Below the pieces are notes generated by a model. The model saw nothing but the letters and a program-made list of their open reading frames with translations, did not search any database and was not told the DNA's origin. From Fibrobacter succinogenes (GTDB lineage Bacteria; Fibrobacterota; Fibrobacteria; Fibrobacterales; Fibrobacteraceae), in contig CADAWC010000031.1 of assembly GCA_902791475.1 (NCBI GenBank), positions 1 through 42,291 on the forward strand: DNA of 42,291 nt. The letters run 5' to 3'. The position numbers were made by a program, and so were the translations under genes. Below, piece after piece: positions 6,890 through 15,608 of this stretch. The number at the start of each line of letters is the position of its first letter. The stretch's first letter is position 1.

Positions 6890-7885
6890 ATGAATCTGAA
6901 ATGTACTGGAATTTTAACGGCTCTTGCAGTCTCTGCCGTAATGGCCCAGGAAGCCGCACCTGTTGAATCGGCTCCTGTAGCTCAGTCCCCTGTTGCAGAA
7001 CAAGCTGCCCCGGCTGCTGAAGTAGCCCCTGTTCAGGCCGCTCCTGCAGAAGATAAGTTTACCGCCGCTGAACAGGAACTTGCTCCTGAAAATCTTTTCT
7101 CTGAACCGACTGCCGTTCGTGGTGAAGATGCTGCGAAGCCGGTTGTCAAAGAAACGACAAAAAAGTTTGTCTACCGCCCTGTCTATTCGTCTGCAGAAGT
7201 TGAAACGAGTGGCGCTCCTGTAAAAACGATTTATGTTACAGAAAAGCCTTCCGCAGAAACGATTGATATGGATGACCTTCGCGGGCTGATTCCGTTAAAG
7301 TTCACGTTTGGTCTTCAGGGCTTTGTCGGTAATGAATTCCTTTCGGGTGATAATGGCCGCTATGAATACGACAGCTATTATGGTTTGGCATGGAGCTTCG
7401 GTGCGTTCGTACTTTTCCCGCTGGATGAATACAACATGGCTATTCAGACAGGTGTATTCTTTGAACACGACAAGGTGTCCAATAGCTTCTACTATACTGT
7501 TGAAGGATCGTTTGGAGAGTTCCGCGCCTCGTTTAGCCAGTATCGCATTTCGATTCCGCTCCTCCTCTCGTTGAAGGGTGCTAAGTCAAACCTTCATTTC
7601 GATGTGGGGGTTCAGCCGTCCTTTGCCGTTTCGGATAACTTTAAGTTAAAGTCCTCTGAAAAGACATATAAAGTCGACATGATTGATAAAGATTATCGTT
7701 CTATGATTGACTGGTCCATTGTTCTTGGCTTTGGTATCCGTGCGAACCGTTACATTGGTTTCGACGCTCGCTTTAGCTGGGGCCTCAACAATCACTATGA
7801 CGATTTCCCATCAGACGTCTGGGGCGGTGTTAACAACCTGTCTTCTAAGATGATTTCTGTTGGTGCAACATTCTACGCATTATAG
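6890..7885 (+). CDS. Outer-membrane beta-barrel protein with Ala/Pro-rich linker
   Basis: 331 residues, with a signal peptide (MNLKCTGILTALAVSAVMA, cut before QE). Residues about 20-120 form a low-complexity Ala, Pro, Val and Glu-rich spacer. Residues about 130-331 alternate in the manner of an eight-strand barrel (FTFGLQGFVGNEF, YYGLAWSFGAFVLFP, IPLLLSLKG, IGVQPSFAV-like text, IGFDARFSWGLN, ISVGATFYAL) and resemble OmpA-like or PorT-like small barrels. The clear Shine-Dalgarno GGAGGA sits 6 nt before the ATG. The antiporter gene follows after only 6 bp, so the two are probably one transcript. Exact family and function are not recognised; a structural or anchoring role is a guess. Confidence 0.8.
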   Translation: MNLKCTGILTALAVSAVMAQEAAPVESAPVAQSPVAEQAAPAAEVAPVQAAPAEDKFTAAEQELAPENLFSEPTAVRGEDAAKPVVKETTKKFVYRPVYSSAEVETSGAPVKTIYVTEKPSAETIDMDDLRGLIPLKFTFGLQGFVGNEFLSGDNGRYEYDSYYGLAWSFGAFVLFPLDEYNMAIQTGVFFEHDKVSNSFYYTVEGSFGEFRASFSQYRISIPLLLSLKGAKSNLHFDVGVQPSFAVSDNFKLKSSEKTYKVDMIDKDYRSMIDWSIVLGFGIRANRYIGFDARFSWGLNNHYDDFPSDVWGGVNNLSSKMISVGATFYAL

Positions 7886-7891
7886 TATAAC

Positions 7892-8917
7892 ATGATTCTT
7901 GCAATTGTGGCCATTGTCGTTGGCCTTGTTCTTTTGGTCTGGAGTGCAGACCGTTTTGTGGATGGGGCTGTCGGTGTGGCCCAATTTTTAGGCATGAGCA
8001 CGTTCCTTATCGGGATGATTATTGTCGGCTTTGGAACATCTGCGCCAGAAATGGTCGTTTCGATTTTATCGGCGATGAACGACGCTCCGCAGCTTGCTTT
8101 GGGGAACGCTTACGGTTCAAATATTGCAAACATTGCGTTAATCCTTGGCGTGACGGCGGTGATAACGCCTGTTGCCGTTAAGAAACAAGCGGTAAAACAG
8201 GACATTCCGATTCTCTTGGTGGTGACTGTGCTTACCATTGTTTTGCTGATGGATGGAAATGCCTCTTTTGTTGATGGTGTTGTCTTGTTGCTCGCTTTTG
8301 TTGCGGTTACAACGTTTAACATTTTGGCAGAACTGCACGAGAAACGTAAGCGCAAAAAGGCAAAACTTGCAGACAATGCCGATGAAAATTCGCCAGCCGA
8401 AAAGGTATCAATCGTCAAATCTTTGGCGTGGTTGTTTGTTGGGCTTGCTCTTTTGATTGGGAGCTCGCGTATGCTTGTGTGGGGCGCTATTTACATGGCC
8501 CATTCGCTTGGCGTGAGTGACTTGCTCATTGGGCTTACTATTGTTGCTGTGGGAACTTCGCTTCCGGAACTGGCAAGCTCTATTGCTGCCGCACGCCGTG
8601 GCGAGAATGATTTGGCCGTCGGTAATGTGATTGGCTCCAACGTTTTCAATACGCTTGTCGTCGTAGGCATTGCTGCGGTTATTGCTCCGATCAAGGCTAT
8701 GGATCCGGAAGTGATGAGTCGCGATGTGCCGATTATGTCGGGACTTACTCTTTTGCTTTTCTTGATTTGTTTCCCGTTTTTCAAGAGCAAACGCGCAAAA
8801 GCATCTCGCAAGAAAAATGAACAGTTTGGTTTTGGCCGCATTGGCGGAACGCTTTTTTTGATTTTGTATGTAGGCTACCTAGTGCTTTTAGGCCTTGAAG
8901 CAAACAACATGATTTAA
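7892..8917 (+). CDS. Calcium/sodium antiporter of the CaCA family (YrbG-like)
   Basis: 341 residues with about ten hydrophobic segments. Inner-membrane exchanger. The two inverted alpha-repeats that form the ion site are both intact: GFGTSAPEMVVSILSAM followed by LALGNAYGSNIANIALILG (about residues 47-90), and VAVGTSLPELASSIAA followed by AVGNVIGSNVFNTLVVVG (about 220-265). Between them is a charged cytoplasmic loop (ELHEKRKRKKAKLADN). The start at 7892 comes 6 bp after the upstream stop and has no Shine-Dalgarno sequence, so translation may depend on coupling. Family assignment is firm; the ions used are inferred from YrbG and K+-dependent exchangers. Confidence 0.92.
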   Translation: MILAIVAIVVGLVLLVWSADRFVDGAVGVAQFLGMSTFLIGMIIVGFGTSAPEMVVSILSAMNDAPQLALGNAYGSNIANIALILGVTAVITPVAVKKQAVKQDIPILLVVTVLTIVLLMDGNASFVDGVVLLLAFVAVTTFNILAELHEKRKRKKAKLADNADENSPAEKVSIVKSLAWLFVGLALLIGSSRMLVWGAIYMAHSLGVSDLLIGLTIVAVGTSLPELASSIAAARRGENDLAVGNVIGSNVFNTLVVVGIAAVIAPIKAMDPEVMSRDVPIMSGLTLLLFLICFPFFKSKRAKASRKKNEQFGFGRIGGTLFLILYVGYLVLLGLEANNMI

Positions 8918-8930
8918 GCGGCTTTTTTTG

Positions 8931-9040
8931 TCACCCCGGATTTATTCCAGTACGTCATGGCGGACAGATGACGGATCAGGTCCGCCATGACGTCGCCATC
9001 TGTCGGGCATGACAACACTCCGCTCAGGATGACAAAAAAC
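8931..9040. repeat. Intergenic ATGACA-type palindromes
   Basis: Contains TGTCACCCCGGA, a perfect 13-bp inverted repeat CGTCATGGCGGAC/GTCCGCCATGACG (8953-8965 with 8980-8992), and two copies of the tail GGCATGACA or AGGATGACA. It is followed at 9060-9125 by CACTTCGGCAAGCTCAGTGACC-like text that recurs at 38800-38870. Confidence 0.7.
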
Positions 9041-9148
9041 GGCTCCGCCGCTCTTTGCTCACTTCGGCAAGCTCAGTGACCTTATTTCGGTTGGTGTGCT
9101 TAAGCCTGTGCTGAGTTTATCGAAGCAAACCACTCTTGTCTAATTTAC

Positions 9149-9154
9149 TATAAT
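9149..9154 (+). promoter_or_regulatory. Putative extended -10 (TACTATAAT)
   Basis: TATAAT preceded by TAC, 37 bp before the ATG at 9192. Confidence 0.45.
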
Positions 9155-9191
9155 TGGCACAAATTTTACATTTATTCGTGTTAGGATCATC

Positions 9192-11321
9192 ATGAAAAAA
9201 CAATTCTTTATTCTAGCTGCATTTATTTTGTTGAATGCTTCGTTTGCTTTGGCTGAGTGGTCTGGCGATACACTTAAACCAGAATATAAAAATGGAATTG
9301 GATATGTAATTAGCAAGCCCGAAGAATTTGCCTGGTTGAGCCACAATGCCAGCAGAGGACAAAGCTTCATACTTGTTAATGATATTGTTTTTGGCAAAGA
9401 TAAGAATTCTGTCAATCGAGATCATCCTTTAGATCCAATTGCTGTTTATGATTGGGATCTAGATTTTAACGGTTTTTCTGTGTATGGAATTTATTCGGAG
9501 CAACAAGATATTTTTGTGTGTCGCTCTTCTAGTATTATAAAGAATTTTAGCTATAAAAATTTTGAATTGAATATAAAGGATACAAGTAAGTACGCAACAA
9601 TATCTTCATATGATTTGAGTTCTTGCCGTCTTCGGGGAAATGTCTTTGCTGAAGGTAATATAAAGGTTTCTGCTGACAGCTCTCTTTCTCAACTTGTTGT
9701 TTATGGTGGAGGCATGGTAGATTCTGTTCTTGAAAATAGAATATCCATAGAAATTGATGCGGAAGATATAGAAAGTTTGATTGTTTATGGAATTCCTTGG
9801 ATGGGGCCAATGGGAAAATTAGATACTCTTTTAGTGCGTGGTGCAAAAAATTACGGAAATATCACAGTCAAGGCAAATTCGATAAAAAATGGTCGCATAT
9901 TTGGAATGTATCAATATGGTTTAAATAAAAATTTTTACAAATTGGCGAATTATGGAAATATAACGGTTGTTGCTAAAAGTCATTTTGATTTGATAGATGT
10001 TGCTGGGATTATGGAGGTTTTGAAAATTCCTGAAGGGACTCGTGCAGATATTTATAATGAAGGAAATATTTCTGTAAAAATGTGGAAATCTTCAAATGAA
10101 GTTAATATTTGTGGATTGTTCAAAGAGGTGTACGATAAAAATGACACAACGAATTTTATTAATGCAATAAATCGGGGAAATATAAATTATAACACACATG
10201 AAATTGAAAGTGATAATTTCGTTAGTGGTGTTTTTTGTAAATCGTCTTATAATTTAAAGAATCTGGTAAATTATGGCGATGTGAACGTTTCCTTAGGTTC
10301 TTTTACGTATCCTAGTGGGCGTGAGTTTTTTGTGGGTGGAGCTATCGGATCTGCAGAATATTCTTCGATTTTTAATGTATTTAATTTTGGAAATGTTTCT
10401 GTAAAACCTTTTGATAAAGGATCTTCGTCTGAAGGTAAAGTATATGTTGGGGGTGTTACTGGTTATGCGGGACATGGTATTGTGAATAGTTTCAATTTGG
10501 GGCAAGTATCCGCCGAAAAAGTCAATTACTTAGGTGGCATTGCTGGACGCTTTTTTGATACGGATGCCTTTAAGCTTATGAACTTTGGAAGTGTATCGGG
10601 AGAAAATGTTCCGTATATTGGCGGTATAACAGGCGCTTATGATGGTAGCTGTTATATGCATAATGGGTACTGCGGTCGCGAAAGTCACGATATTGGAGAC
10701 TTTGCCAATTTGGGCGATGTGGTTGCTCTTGGCAAGTCTGATAGCGTGGGTGGAATTGCTGGTGGAAAAGAAGCTTCAGACTATTCTTATAACGCTTCAA
10801 AGATTGTGTGGGAAGTTAAAGAAGATTCCATAGAGAATGTTTACCCTCAATCGACTTTTTTTGATTGGAATGTTTATGGCTTATCCACTAAACCTGATGA
10901 AAAACTTTTTTATGGTGAGGCTCTTACAACGGCTTATATGCAGTCGAAAGAATTTGTTGATGACTTGAATCACATGAAATCAAAAGATTCTAGTTCAAAT
11001 GTATGGAAGCTCAGTCCTGTTTATCCGTATCCAATCATTGCTGATTTAGAAGATGTACTTAAGGAACATCAGGGGATTTTGTCACTTCCTCCAGTGCGCC
11101 CGCAAAGAGCGCTTGTGTCGTTTGACTTGAGCGTAGATGGAATGAACGTTCTTGTTTCGGGGGCTAAAGTTGGGACTCCTTACTCTGTCTTTAATTTGCT
11201 AGGGCACGCGATTTTGCGTGGTCGATTGGAAAGCCAGAATCAAATGATTCCGCTGTCGGCTGCTGGAACGTACATCGTGAAAGTCGGAACCGCCACCCGA
11301 AAAGTGACAGTCAAGAGATAA
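9192..11321 (+). CDS. Large secreted surface protein with GLUG-like repeats and C-terminal sorting-type domain
   Basis: 709 residues. Signal peptide MKKQFFILAAFILLNASFALA, cut before EWSGD. The middle is a long repetitive beta-rich region with recurring NxGNI/NYGDV turns (NYGNITV, NEGNISV, NRGNINY, NYGDVNV, NFGNVSV, NLGQVSA). In the second half there are GLUG-like motifs (VGGVTGYAG, LGGIAGRF, IGGITGAYD, VGGIAGGKE), so a right-handed beta-helix or adhesin-like fold is likely. The last 75 residues (VSFDLSVDGMNVLV ... SVFNLLGHAILRG ... AAGTYIVKVG, ending VTVKR) look like the C-terminal sorting domain of type IX-secreted proteins. The gene is clearly AT-richer than its neighbours apart from its 3' end. 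Role unknown; surface location inferred. Confidence 0.8.
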   Translation: MKKQFFILAAFILLNASFALAEWSGDTLKPEYKNGIGYVISKPEEFAWLSHNASRGQSFILVNDIVFGKDKNSVNRDHPLDPIAVYDWDLDFNGFSVYGIYSEQQDIFVCRSSSIIKNFSYKNFELNIKDTSKYATISSYDLSSCRLRGNVFAEGNIKVSADSSLSQLVVYGGGMVDSVLENRISIEIDAEDIESLIVYGIPWMGPMGKLDTLLVRGAKNYGNITVKANSIKNGRIFGMYQYGLNKNFYKLANYGNITVVAKSHFDLIDVAGIMEVLKIPEGTRADIYNEGNISVKMWKSSNEVNICGLFKEVYDKNDTTNFINAINRGNINYNTHEIESDNFVSGVFCKSSYNLKNLVNYGDVNVSLGSFTYPSGREFFVGGAIGSAEYSSIFNVFNFGNVSVKPFDKGSSSEGKVYVGGVTGYAGHGIVNSFNLGQVSAEKVNYLGGIAGRFFDTDAFKLMNFGSVSGENVPYIGGITGAYDGSCYMHNGYCGRESHDIGDFANLGDVVALGKSDSVGGIAGGKEASDYSYNASKIVWEVKEDSIENVYPQSTFFDWNVYGLSTKPDEKLFYGEALTTAYMQSKEFVDDLNHMKSKDSSSNVWKLSPVYPYPIIADLEDVLKEHQGILSLPPVRPQRALVSFDLSVDGMNVLVSGAKVGTPYSVFNLLGHAILRGRLESQNQMIPLSAAGTYIVKVGTATRKVTVKR

Positions 11322-11366
11322 GCTCCTCAATCAGGTCGATGACGGCCCTTCGGCAGGCTCAGGATC

Positions 11367-11460
11367 CTTTGAGTAATGAGATAAAACTATTGACTCATGG
11401 CTCATAGCGTAGCGGGCTCATCGCTCAATGCTCAAAGCGAAGCGACCTCATAGCTCAAAG
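11367..11460. repeat. Long inverted repeat with GAGTAATGAG-word arms
   Basis: CTTTGAGTAATGAG (11367-11380) can pair with CTCATAGCTCAAAG (11447-11460). The centre is further GCTCAT and GCTCAA words separated by GCGTAGCGG and GCGAAGCGA. It lies between two convergent genes. It has the same design as the TTAGG-arm structures but different words. Confidence 0.6.
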
Positions 11461-11476
11461 GGCCGACCTCACACCC

Positions 11477-13534
11477 CTAGTTTCCAAAAGTCCAGACAAT
11501 GCCGTAGGCAAAGCGCAATCCTTCAGGCGTGTAGCCTGATTCCGGGGCGTAAATGCTGTGGTTGAAATTCTCGATGCGGTTGTAAAGTTCAAACGTGAGA
11601 ATCTGCATGCGTGCTTCGAAATCCATCGCTAGGTACTTATTGAGCTGAACAAGCTTGGGCTTGCCATTTTCATCAATGGTGCAGTCATAGCGATTATTGA
11701 ACCACTGGAAGTCCACACGAACGCTCACACCGAGCCTATCTTTCACAAATCGATTTTGCCAATGGATACTGCCTTTGTAATAAAGCGAAGGCGTGTCGAT
11801 AAGCTTTGTGCGAGTGATCTTTTCGCCACGTTCGAAGTAGAATTTCCAGTTTCCAAGACGGAACCCGATTTGCATCAACCAGTCGAGCGTATGAGCGTGA
11901 TCGAGATTCTCGTAGCGGAAGGCGTTTGGTAGGGAATCGGTAACTTCATTTATCGTTACATCGTTTATGTCATCGTAAGTTCTTGTTGTATCGATGCTGC
12001 CGGTAATCACCCAATGGGGTTTGATTAAGTTGTTGGCATGTTCATAGCGCAGGCCAAGACCATAAAAGACATCGCGCTTTTGCCACACGAGATTGGCGGT
12101 CGTACGGTCGCGCACTTCGTGCTTGAGGTCTTCGTTCGGGAACGCGATTCGTCCTGTTTCGATGAGCTTGATTTGATTCACGTCCGGGAACTTGTTGTCG
12201 TGGCGATACGAGGCGCTTGCCATCAAATGATATGGGAGCAAGTACGTTCCATCAATTGAAAACGCGGGTGCAAATTTGACCTCGTTAAGGAGCGAACTAT
12301 TGCGCTGCATGCCAGCCTGCACACGGAAAAGAGCTTTCCCGAAAAGCGTATCGGAAACTTCGGCATAGCCAATTTCGCGGTCTTGGTAATACGTTTCCTT
12401 TTTCGTGTCGCTGCCCGATTCTTCTGTGTTTAGAAATTCATATTCAAAATGGAGCTTCGGGTTCAGGAAGGCTTTGTAGCGAACATCAAAATTTCCGAGA
12501 ATCGTCTCGTAGTTGCGGACTTTTGTCGTATCGTAATAGCTGATGTTTATACTGCGTAGCCCGTTTTCGTTATATGTCGTGTCCGAGCTTCTTATAATCC
12601 TGGATAGCTTACGCATTTCTATTTCGTGGTTGCCGTAATGGATTTCTGTGCCGAGCGTCAAATCCTTGATGGGGTAGAATTCAACGCCACCGCCATACGT
12701 GCGAGATTCGATGATAATCCTGTACGGGTCCGTCTGGAAATTGCGGGCTGTCGGGTCTAGTGTATCGAGCAAAACTTCGTGCGTTGTATTGTCGGCATTG
12801 TCGAGACTTAAATAGTTTATCTTAACAAAAGCCTTGCCGTAGCCAAATCGCCAAGTGACAATAGGCTGGAGGTGCATGCTGTTCATGGCGATGTTGCGAC
12901 CGCCAAACGGAATTTGCGTGGAGTCGCGGCCGAGTGCAAAGAACGGCGAATGCGTCACAGGCTGGTATTCGTACGGCTTTGAAAGCATGTCGGAATGGCT
13001 TGCCACACCGAGGTCTAGCGTTACCGAGTCTGTAATGAGGCGGCGGAATTCCAGTCGCAAAGCGTTGCCTTCAAATGCGCCGCGTTCCCAGTTCACATCT
13101 GTAATCGGCGTATCGACCGGGATGCCGTGGCGTTCTTCAAAGAGAATGCCGTTTTCTCCATTGAGGGCAAGCGTCGAACCGTCATAGCTTAAACGCGTGG
13201 TGTAAATGCCTGCGAGCTTGCTCGGGTAGCGCTTGCTCAAACTCCCAATGCCAAGAGCCTTCGCGGGGAGTTCCGGACTGCCGAGGATGGACGTGCCGAG
13301 CACCCATTCTGATTTTTGCCCAGAAAGGTCGTACGTGCGCTGCATGACTTCGCGCAGCGGAATGACCCAACGACCAGCATCAGTTTCTCGAGGTGCGGGG
13401 TCGGGGGAGTTCGGCGTTTCAAAAACCGAGTCCTGCGGAGCGGGGCGCTTGCTCTGCTTGGCGTGGATGACATCCGCAAAAACGCTTGATACAAGCGTCG
13501 ACAATACTGCAATTAGAAGAATTCCACGATTCAT
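11477..13534 (-). CDS. Outer-membrane beta-barrel protein (porin or TonB-receptor-like barrel)
   Basis: 685 residues from the ATG at 13534. This start is chosen because it overlaps the upstream stop (TAATG) and gives a clean signal peptide (MNRGILLIAVLSTLVSSVFA); the longer open frame upstream is the shadow of the PHP gene. A short proline-rich stretch follows. From about residue 150 on there are regular amphipathic strands (LRLEFRRLITDSVTLDLGVASHSD, KAFVKINYLSL, RIIIESRTYGGGVEFYPIKDLTLGTEIHYG, LHFEYEFLNTE) typical of a 16- to 22-strand barrel. The end is aromatic (FAYGIVWTFGN). I see no TonB plug domain. Substrate unknown. Co-transcribed with the PHP gene. Confidence 0.75.
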   Translation of the reverse strand: MNRGILLIAVLSTLVSSVFADVIHAKQSKRPAPQDSVFETPNSPDPAPRETDAGRWVIPLREVMQRTYDLSGQKSEWVLGTSILGSPELPAKALGIGSLSKRYPSKLAGIYTTRLSYDGSTLALNGENGILFEERHGIPVDTPITDVNWERGAFEGNALRLEFRRLITDSVTLDLGVASHSDMLSKPYEYQPVTHSPFFALGRDSTQIPFGGRNIAMNSMHLQPIVTWRFGYGKAFVKINYLSLDNADNTTHEVLLDTLDPTARNFQTDPYRIIIESRTYGGGVEFYPIKDLTLGTEIHYGNHEIEMRKLSRIIRSSDTTYNENGLRSINISYYDTTKVRNYETILGNFDVRYKAFLNPKLHFEYEFLNTEESGSDTKKETYYQDREIGYAEVSDTLFGKALFRVQAGMQRNSSLLNEVKFAPAFSIDGTYLLPYHLMASASYRHDNKFPDVNQIKLIETGRIAFPNEDLKHEVRDRTTANLVWQKRDVFYGLGLRYEHANNLIKPHWVITGSIDTTRTYDDINDVTINEVTDSLPNAFRYENLDHAHTLDWLMQIGFRLGNWKFYFERGEKITRTKLIDTPSLYYKGSIHWQNRFVKDRLGVSVRVDFQWFNNRYDCTIDENGKPKLVQLNKYLAMDFEARMQILTFELYNRIENFNHSIYAPESGYTPEGLRFAYGIVWTFGN

Positions 13535-14406
13535 TAGAACCATTCTGCACGAGACTTTTCGCGTCTTTCTCGAAGTGCCTGGACAACGGTATAGGGCATT
13601 TTCATGCAACCTGGGGGGTAAGTCCCGTTTTCGGTGTGGAAGTCGGAACCGCCTGTGCCCACAAGACCGAATCTTTGAGCCATTTCCTTGTACTTGCGTC
13701 CAACAGCACCTTTTTGCGCAGGGCTGTAGACTTCCATGCCCTGGATACCCCATTCCACCATGTTCTCGATGAACTTGTCGCTGAGCCCGGACTTGTACGG
13801 GTGGGCGAGTACCGCAATGCCACCGGCGTTTTCAATCAGTCGGATGGTTTCTTGCGGGTTGAGGCCTTTCTTTTCGACGAAGGCGATGCAACCGTCTCCG
13901 AGGTATTTTGTGAACGCTTCGGAGAAGTTCGAGATGTATTCTTCATCGACGAGTGACATCGCGATGTGCGGACGGCCAATGATTTTACCCTTGCAGTACG
14001 AATGCACTTTTTCGAACGTGATGCCAATGCCGAGCGCGTTCAGCTTTTTGATGATTGCCTTTACGCGTGCGATGCGCTGCTTGGCGAAATCTTCGAGTTC
14101 CATGTTCAAGGCGAGGTTCGTCGGGTCGCAGAAGTAACCCAGAATGTGGATGTCCTTGCCCTGCCACACGGCAGAAATTTCAATTCCAGGGATGATTTCG
14201 AGACCGATTTCCTTGGCAGGCTCTTCGGCGAGCTTGTAGCTGTCGAGATTGTCATGGTCCGTAATGGAAATGCAACGGAGCCCTTTGCGCTTGCAGAGCA
14301 TGAGCAATTCATCAACGGAAAGCGTTCCATCGGAGAGCTTGGTGTGCATGTGCAAGTCTGCATAGCCGCCATTTTCGGTGATGATTGTCGAAAACATCTT
14401 TTGCAT
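13534..14406 (-). CDS. PHP-domain phosphoesterase (YciV/RNase AM-like)
   Basis: 290 residues. The PHP metal-binding motifs are in order: YADLHMHTKLSDGTLS (residues 15-30), CISITDHDNLDSY, IPGIEISA, GRPHIAMSL, VLAHPYKSGL and the final TGGSDFHTENGTYPPG. This layout matches the E. coli YciV family, which removes the 3' phosphate from 3',5'-bisphosphonucleosides and trims 5' ends of RNA; the substrate here is inferred from the family. It is cytoplasmic. AAAAAGG lies about 9 nt before the ATG at 14406. It begins 2 bp after the stop of the gene upstream and its own stop overlaps the next ATG, so three minus-strand genes form one tight operon. Confidence 0.88.
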   Translation of the reverse strand: MQKMFSTIITENGGYADLHMHTKLSDGTLSVDELLMLCKRKGLRCISITDHDNLDSYKLAEEPAKEIGLEIIPGIEISAVWQGKDIHILGYFCDPTNLALNMELEDFAKQRIARVKAIIKKLNALGIGITFEKVHSYCKGKIIGRPHIAMSLVDEEYISNFSEAFTKYLGDGCIAFVEKKGLNPQETIRLIENAGGIAVLAHPYKSGLSDKFIENMVEWGIQGMEVYSPAQKGAVGRKYKEMAQRFGLVGTGGSDFHTENGTYPPGCMKMPYTVVQALRERREKSRAEWF

Positions 14407-14408
14407 GG

Positions 14409-14975
14409 CTAGCCTTTTTTACCCTTTGTAAAATAGCGTGCCATCATCCTAGCGGGCGAAATAGTCTTGAGCGGGTGGAGACTTAAGTTTAAGAACGGGT
14501 ACTCCTTGGCGCAGTCAAAACCGACTCGGCACGCGGCACCACTAACGAGGGCGAGGTATAAAAATTGTGGTTTGTATGGACCTGGATAAACACAGGCCGT
14601 GGGGGCAAAAGTTTTTACTTGGTATTCAAGCTTGTCGAAAAGGGGCTCGCCATAACGGCAGCCTTCGTCTGTGTAATATGTAACTTGAGCCCTTTTCTTT
14701 GAAAAGAGAATTTCAAGATCGCTATGAGCGACAAACAAGATTTTTTTGAGATTTTCGTCGGGGATTTCGCTTAGGATGACTTTAGCGACTTCCTTGTCCT
14801 CGGGCATGAAAATCACGGTTTTTTCGCCATTTTGCAAGCACTCGGGGAACGAAAACGTCTTGGATTCCTTTGTAATCTGTGCTTTATATGCAAACCAACG
14901 ATACAATAATGGCTTGCAAAGGAAGCGCAAAGCAAAATATTTTTTGCCGTTGGCAAAGTACCGTGAAGAAAACAA
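14409..14975 (-). CDS. Uncharacterised protein, TTG start
   Basis: 188 residues if translation starts at the TTG at 14973-14975. I chose this start because AGGAGA (14980-14985, minus strand) sits 4-5 nt before it, and because the longer frame would run into the divergent rnhA gene. The sequence (LFSSRYFANGKKYFALRF ... EKTVIFMPEDKEVAKVILSE ... KKILFVAHSDLEILFSKK ... PGPYKPQFLYLALVSGAACRVGFD ... NLSLHPLKTIS) has an alternating alpha/beta pattern. The segment around LVSGAACRVGFD recalls heptosyltransferase-type (GT9) folds, but key motifs are missing and the protein is short. It has no signal peptide, so it is probably cytoplasmic. First gene of the operon with the PHP phosphoesterase. Confidence 0.6.
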   Translation of the reverse strand: MFSSRYFANGKKYFALRFLCKPLLYRWFAYKAQITKESKTFSFPECLQNGEKTVIFMPEDKEVAKVILSEIPDENLKKILFVAHSDLEILFSKKRAQVTYYTDEGCRYGEPLFDKLEYQVKTFAPTACVYPGPYKPQFLYLALVSGAACRVGFDCAKEYPFLNLSLHPLKTISPARMMARYFTKGKKG

Positions 14976-15004
14976 AAGGTCTCCTAATTCTATTTCAATA
15001 AAAA

Positions 15005-15010
15005 TATATA
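15005..15010 (+). promoter_or_regulatory. Putative -10 box for rnhA, near-leaderless
   Basis: TATATA ends 10 nt before the rnhA ATG, and no Shine-Dalgarno sequence is present. Confidence 0.4.
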
Positions 15011-15020
15011 AATTTGCGCC

Positions 15021-15608
15021 ATGCCTAAACAGAAGTTCTATGCCGTAAAAAGCGAAAATGAAAAGAAAATTGTAACCACGTGGGACGAGTGCCTTAAGCT
15101 CACGCATGGAGTTAAAGGTGTTTTGTTCAAATCCTTCGGTTCCCGTGATGAAGCTCAGGCTTGGCTCGACGGAATGGAGGCTCCTGCGCCCGATGGGATC
15201 CGTGTATTTGTCGATGGTTCGTTTTCGCTTGGATTTGGCCCTGCAGGCTGGGCTTTTGTTGTAACTGAAGACGACAAGGAACTTGCTCGTGGCTCAGGAA
15301 TTACGGCTTTCGATGCGGAGAGCCGCAATATCGATGGGGAAGTGATGGCCTCTTTCCAGGCAATGCGTTGGCTTGATGCTCACCACATGAATGGCGTTAT
15401 TTGCCATGACTACGAGGGCATTGCGCGTTGGGCTAAGGGCGAATGGCAGGCCAAGAGCAATATTGCCAAAATGTATGTGGCGGCAGCAAAACCTTATCTG
15501 TATCGTGTGCAGTTCGAAAAGGTCGCCGCCCATACTGGCGTCAAGTGGAATGAACTTGTAGATAAACTAGCAAAAGAAGCAATCGCAAAAGCAAGGAAGG
15601 GTAAATAG
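15021..15608 (+). CDS. rnhA: Ribonuclease HI with N-terminal viroplasmin-type domain
   Basis: 195 residues. Degrades the RNA strand of RNA-DNA hybrids. Residues 5-50 form the hybrid-binding domain found in RNase H1 and caulimovirus viroplasmin (KFYAVKSENEKKIVTTWDEC ... FKSFGSRDEAQAWL). Residues 60-190 are the RNase H fold. The DEDD carboxylates are visible as D65 (VFVDGSF), E107 (DGEVMA), D130 (CHDYEGI) and D181 (NELVDKLA), with His171 in the AAHTGVKWNE loop. All catalytic residues are present. The start at 15021 has no Shine-Dalgarno sequence. The TAG stop (15606-15608) lies inside the first TTAGG word of the following repeat. Divergent from the minus-strand gene at 14975, with 45 bp between the starts. 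Confidence 0.95.
   Translation: MPKQKFYAVKSENEKKIVTTWDECLKLTHGVKGVLFKSFGSRDEAQAWLDGMEAPAPDGIRVFVDGSFSLGFGPAGWAFVVTEDDKELARGSGITAFDAESRNIDGEVMASFQAMRWLDAHHMNGVICHDYEGIARWAKGEWQAKSNIAKMYVAAAKPYLYRVQFEKVAAHTGVKWNELVDKLAKEAIAKARKGK

Noticed and set aside
13535..13753. N-terminal extension of the beta-barrel gene (73 residues)
   Set aside because: It overlaps the PHP gene and destroys the signal peptide. The ATG at 13534 overlaps the PHP stop and fits better.
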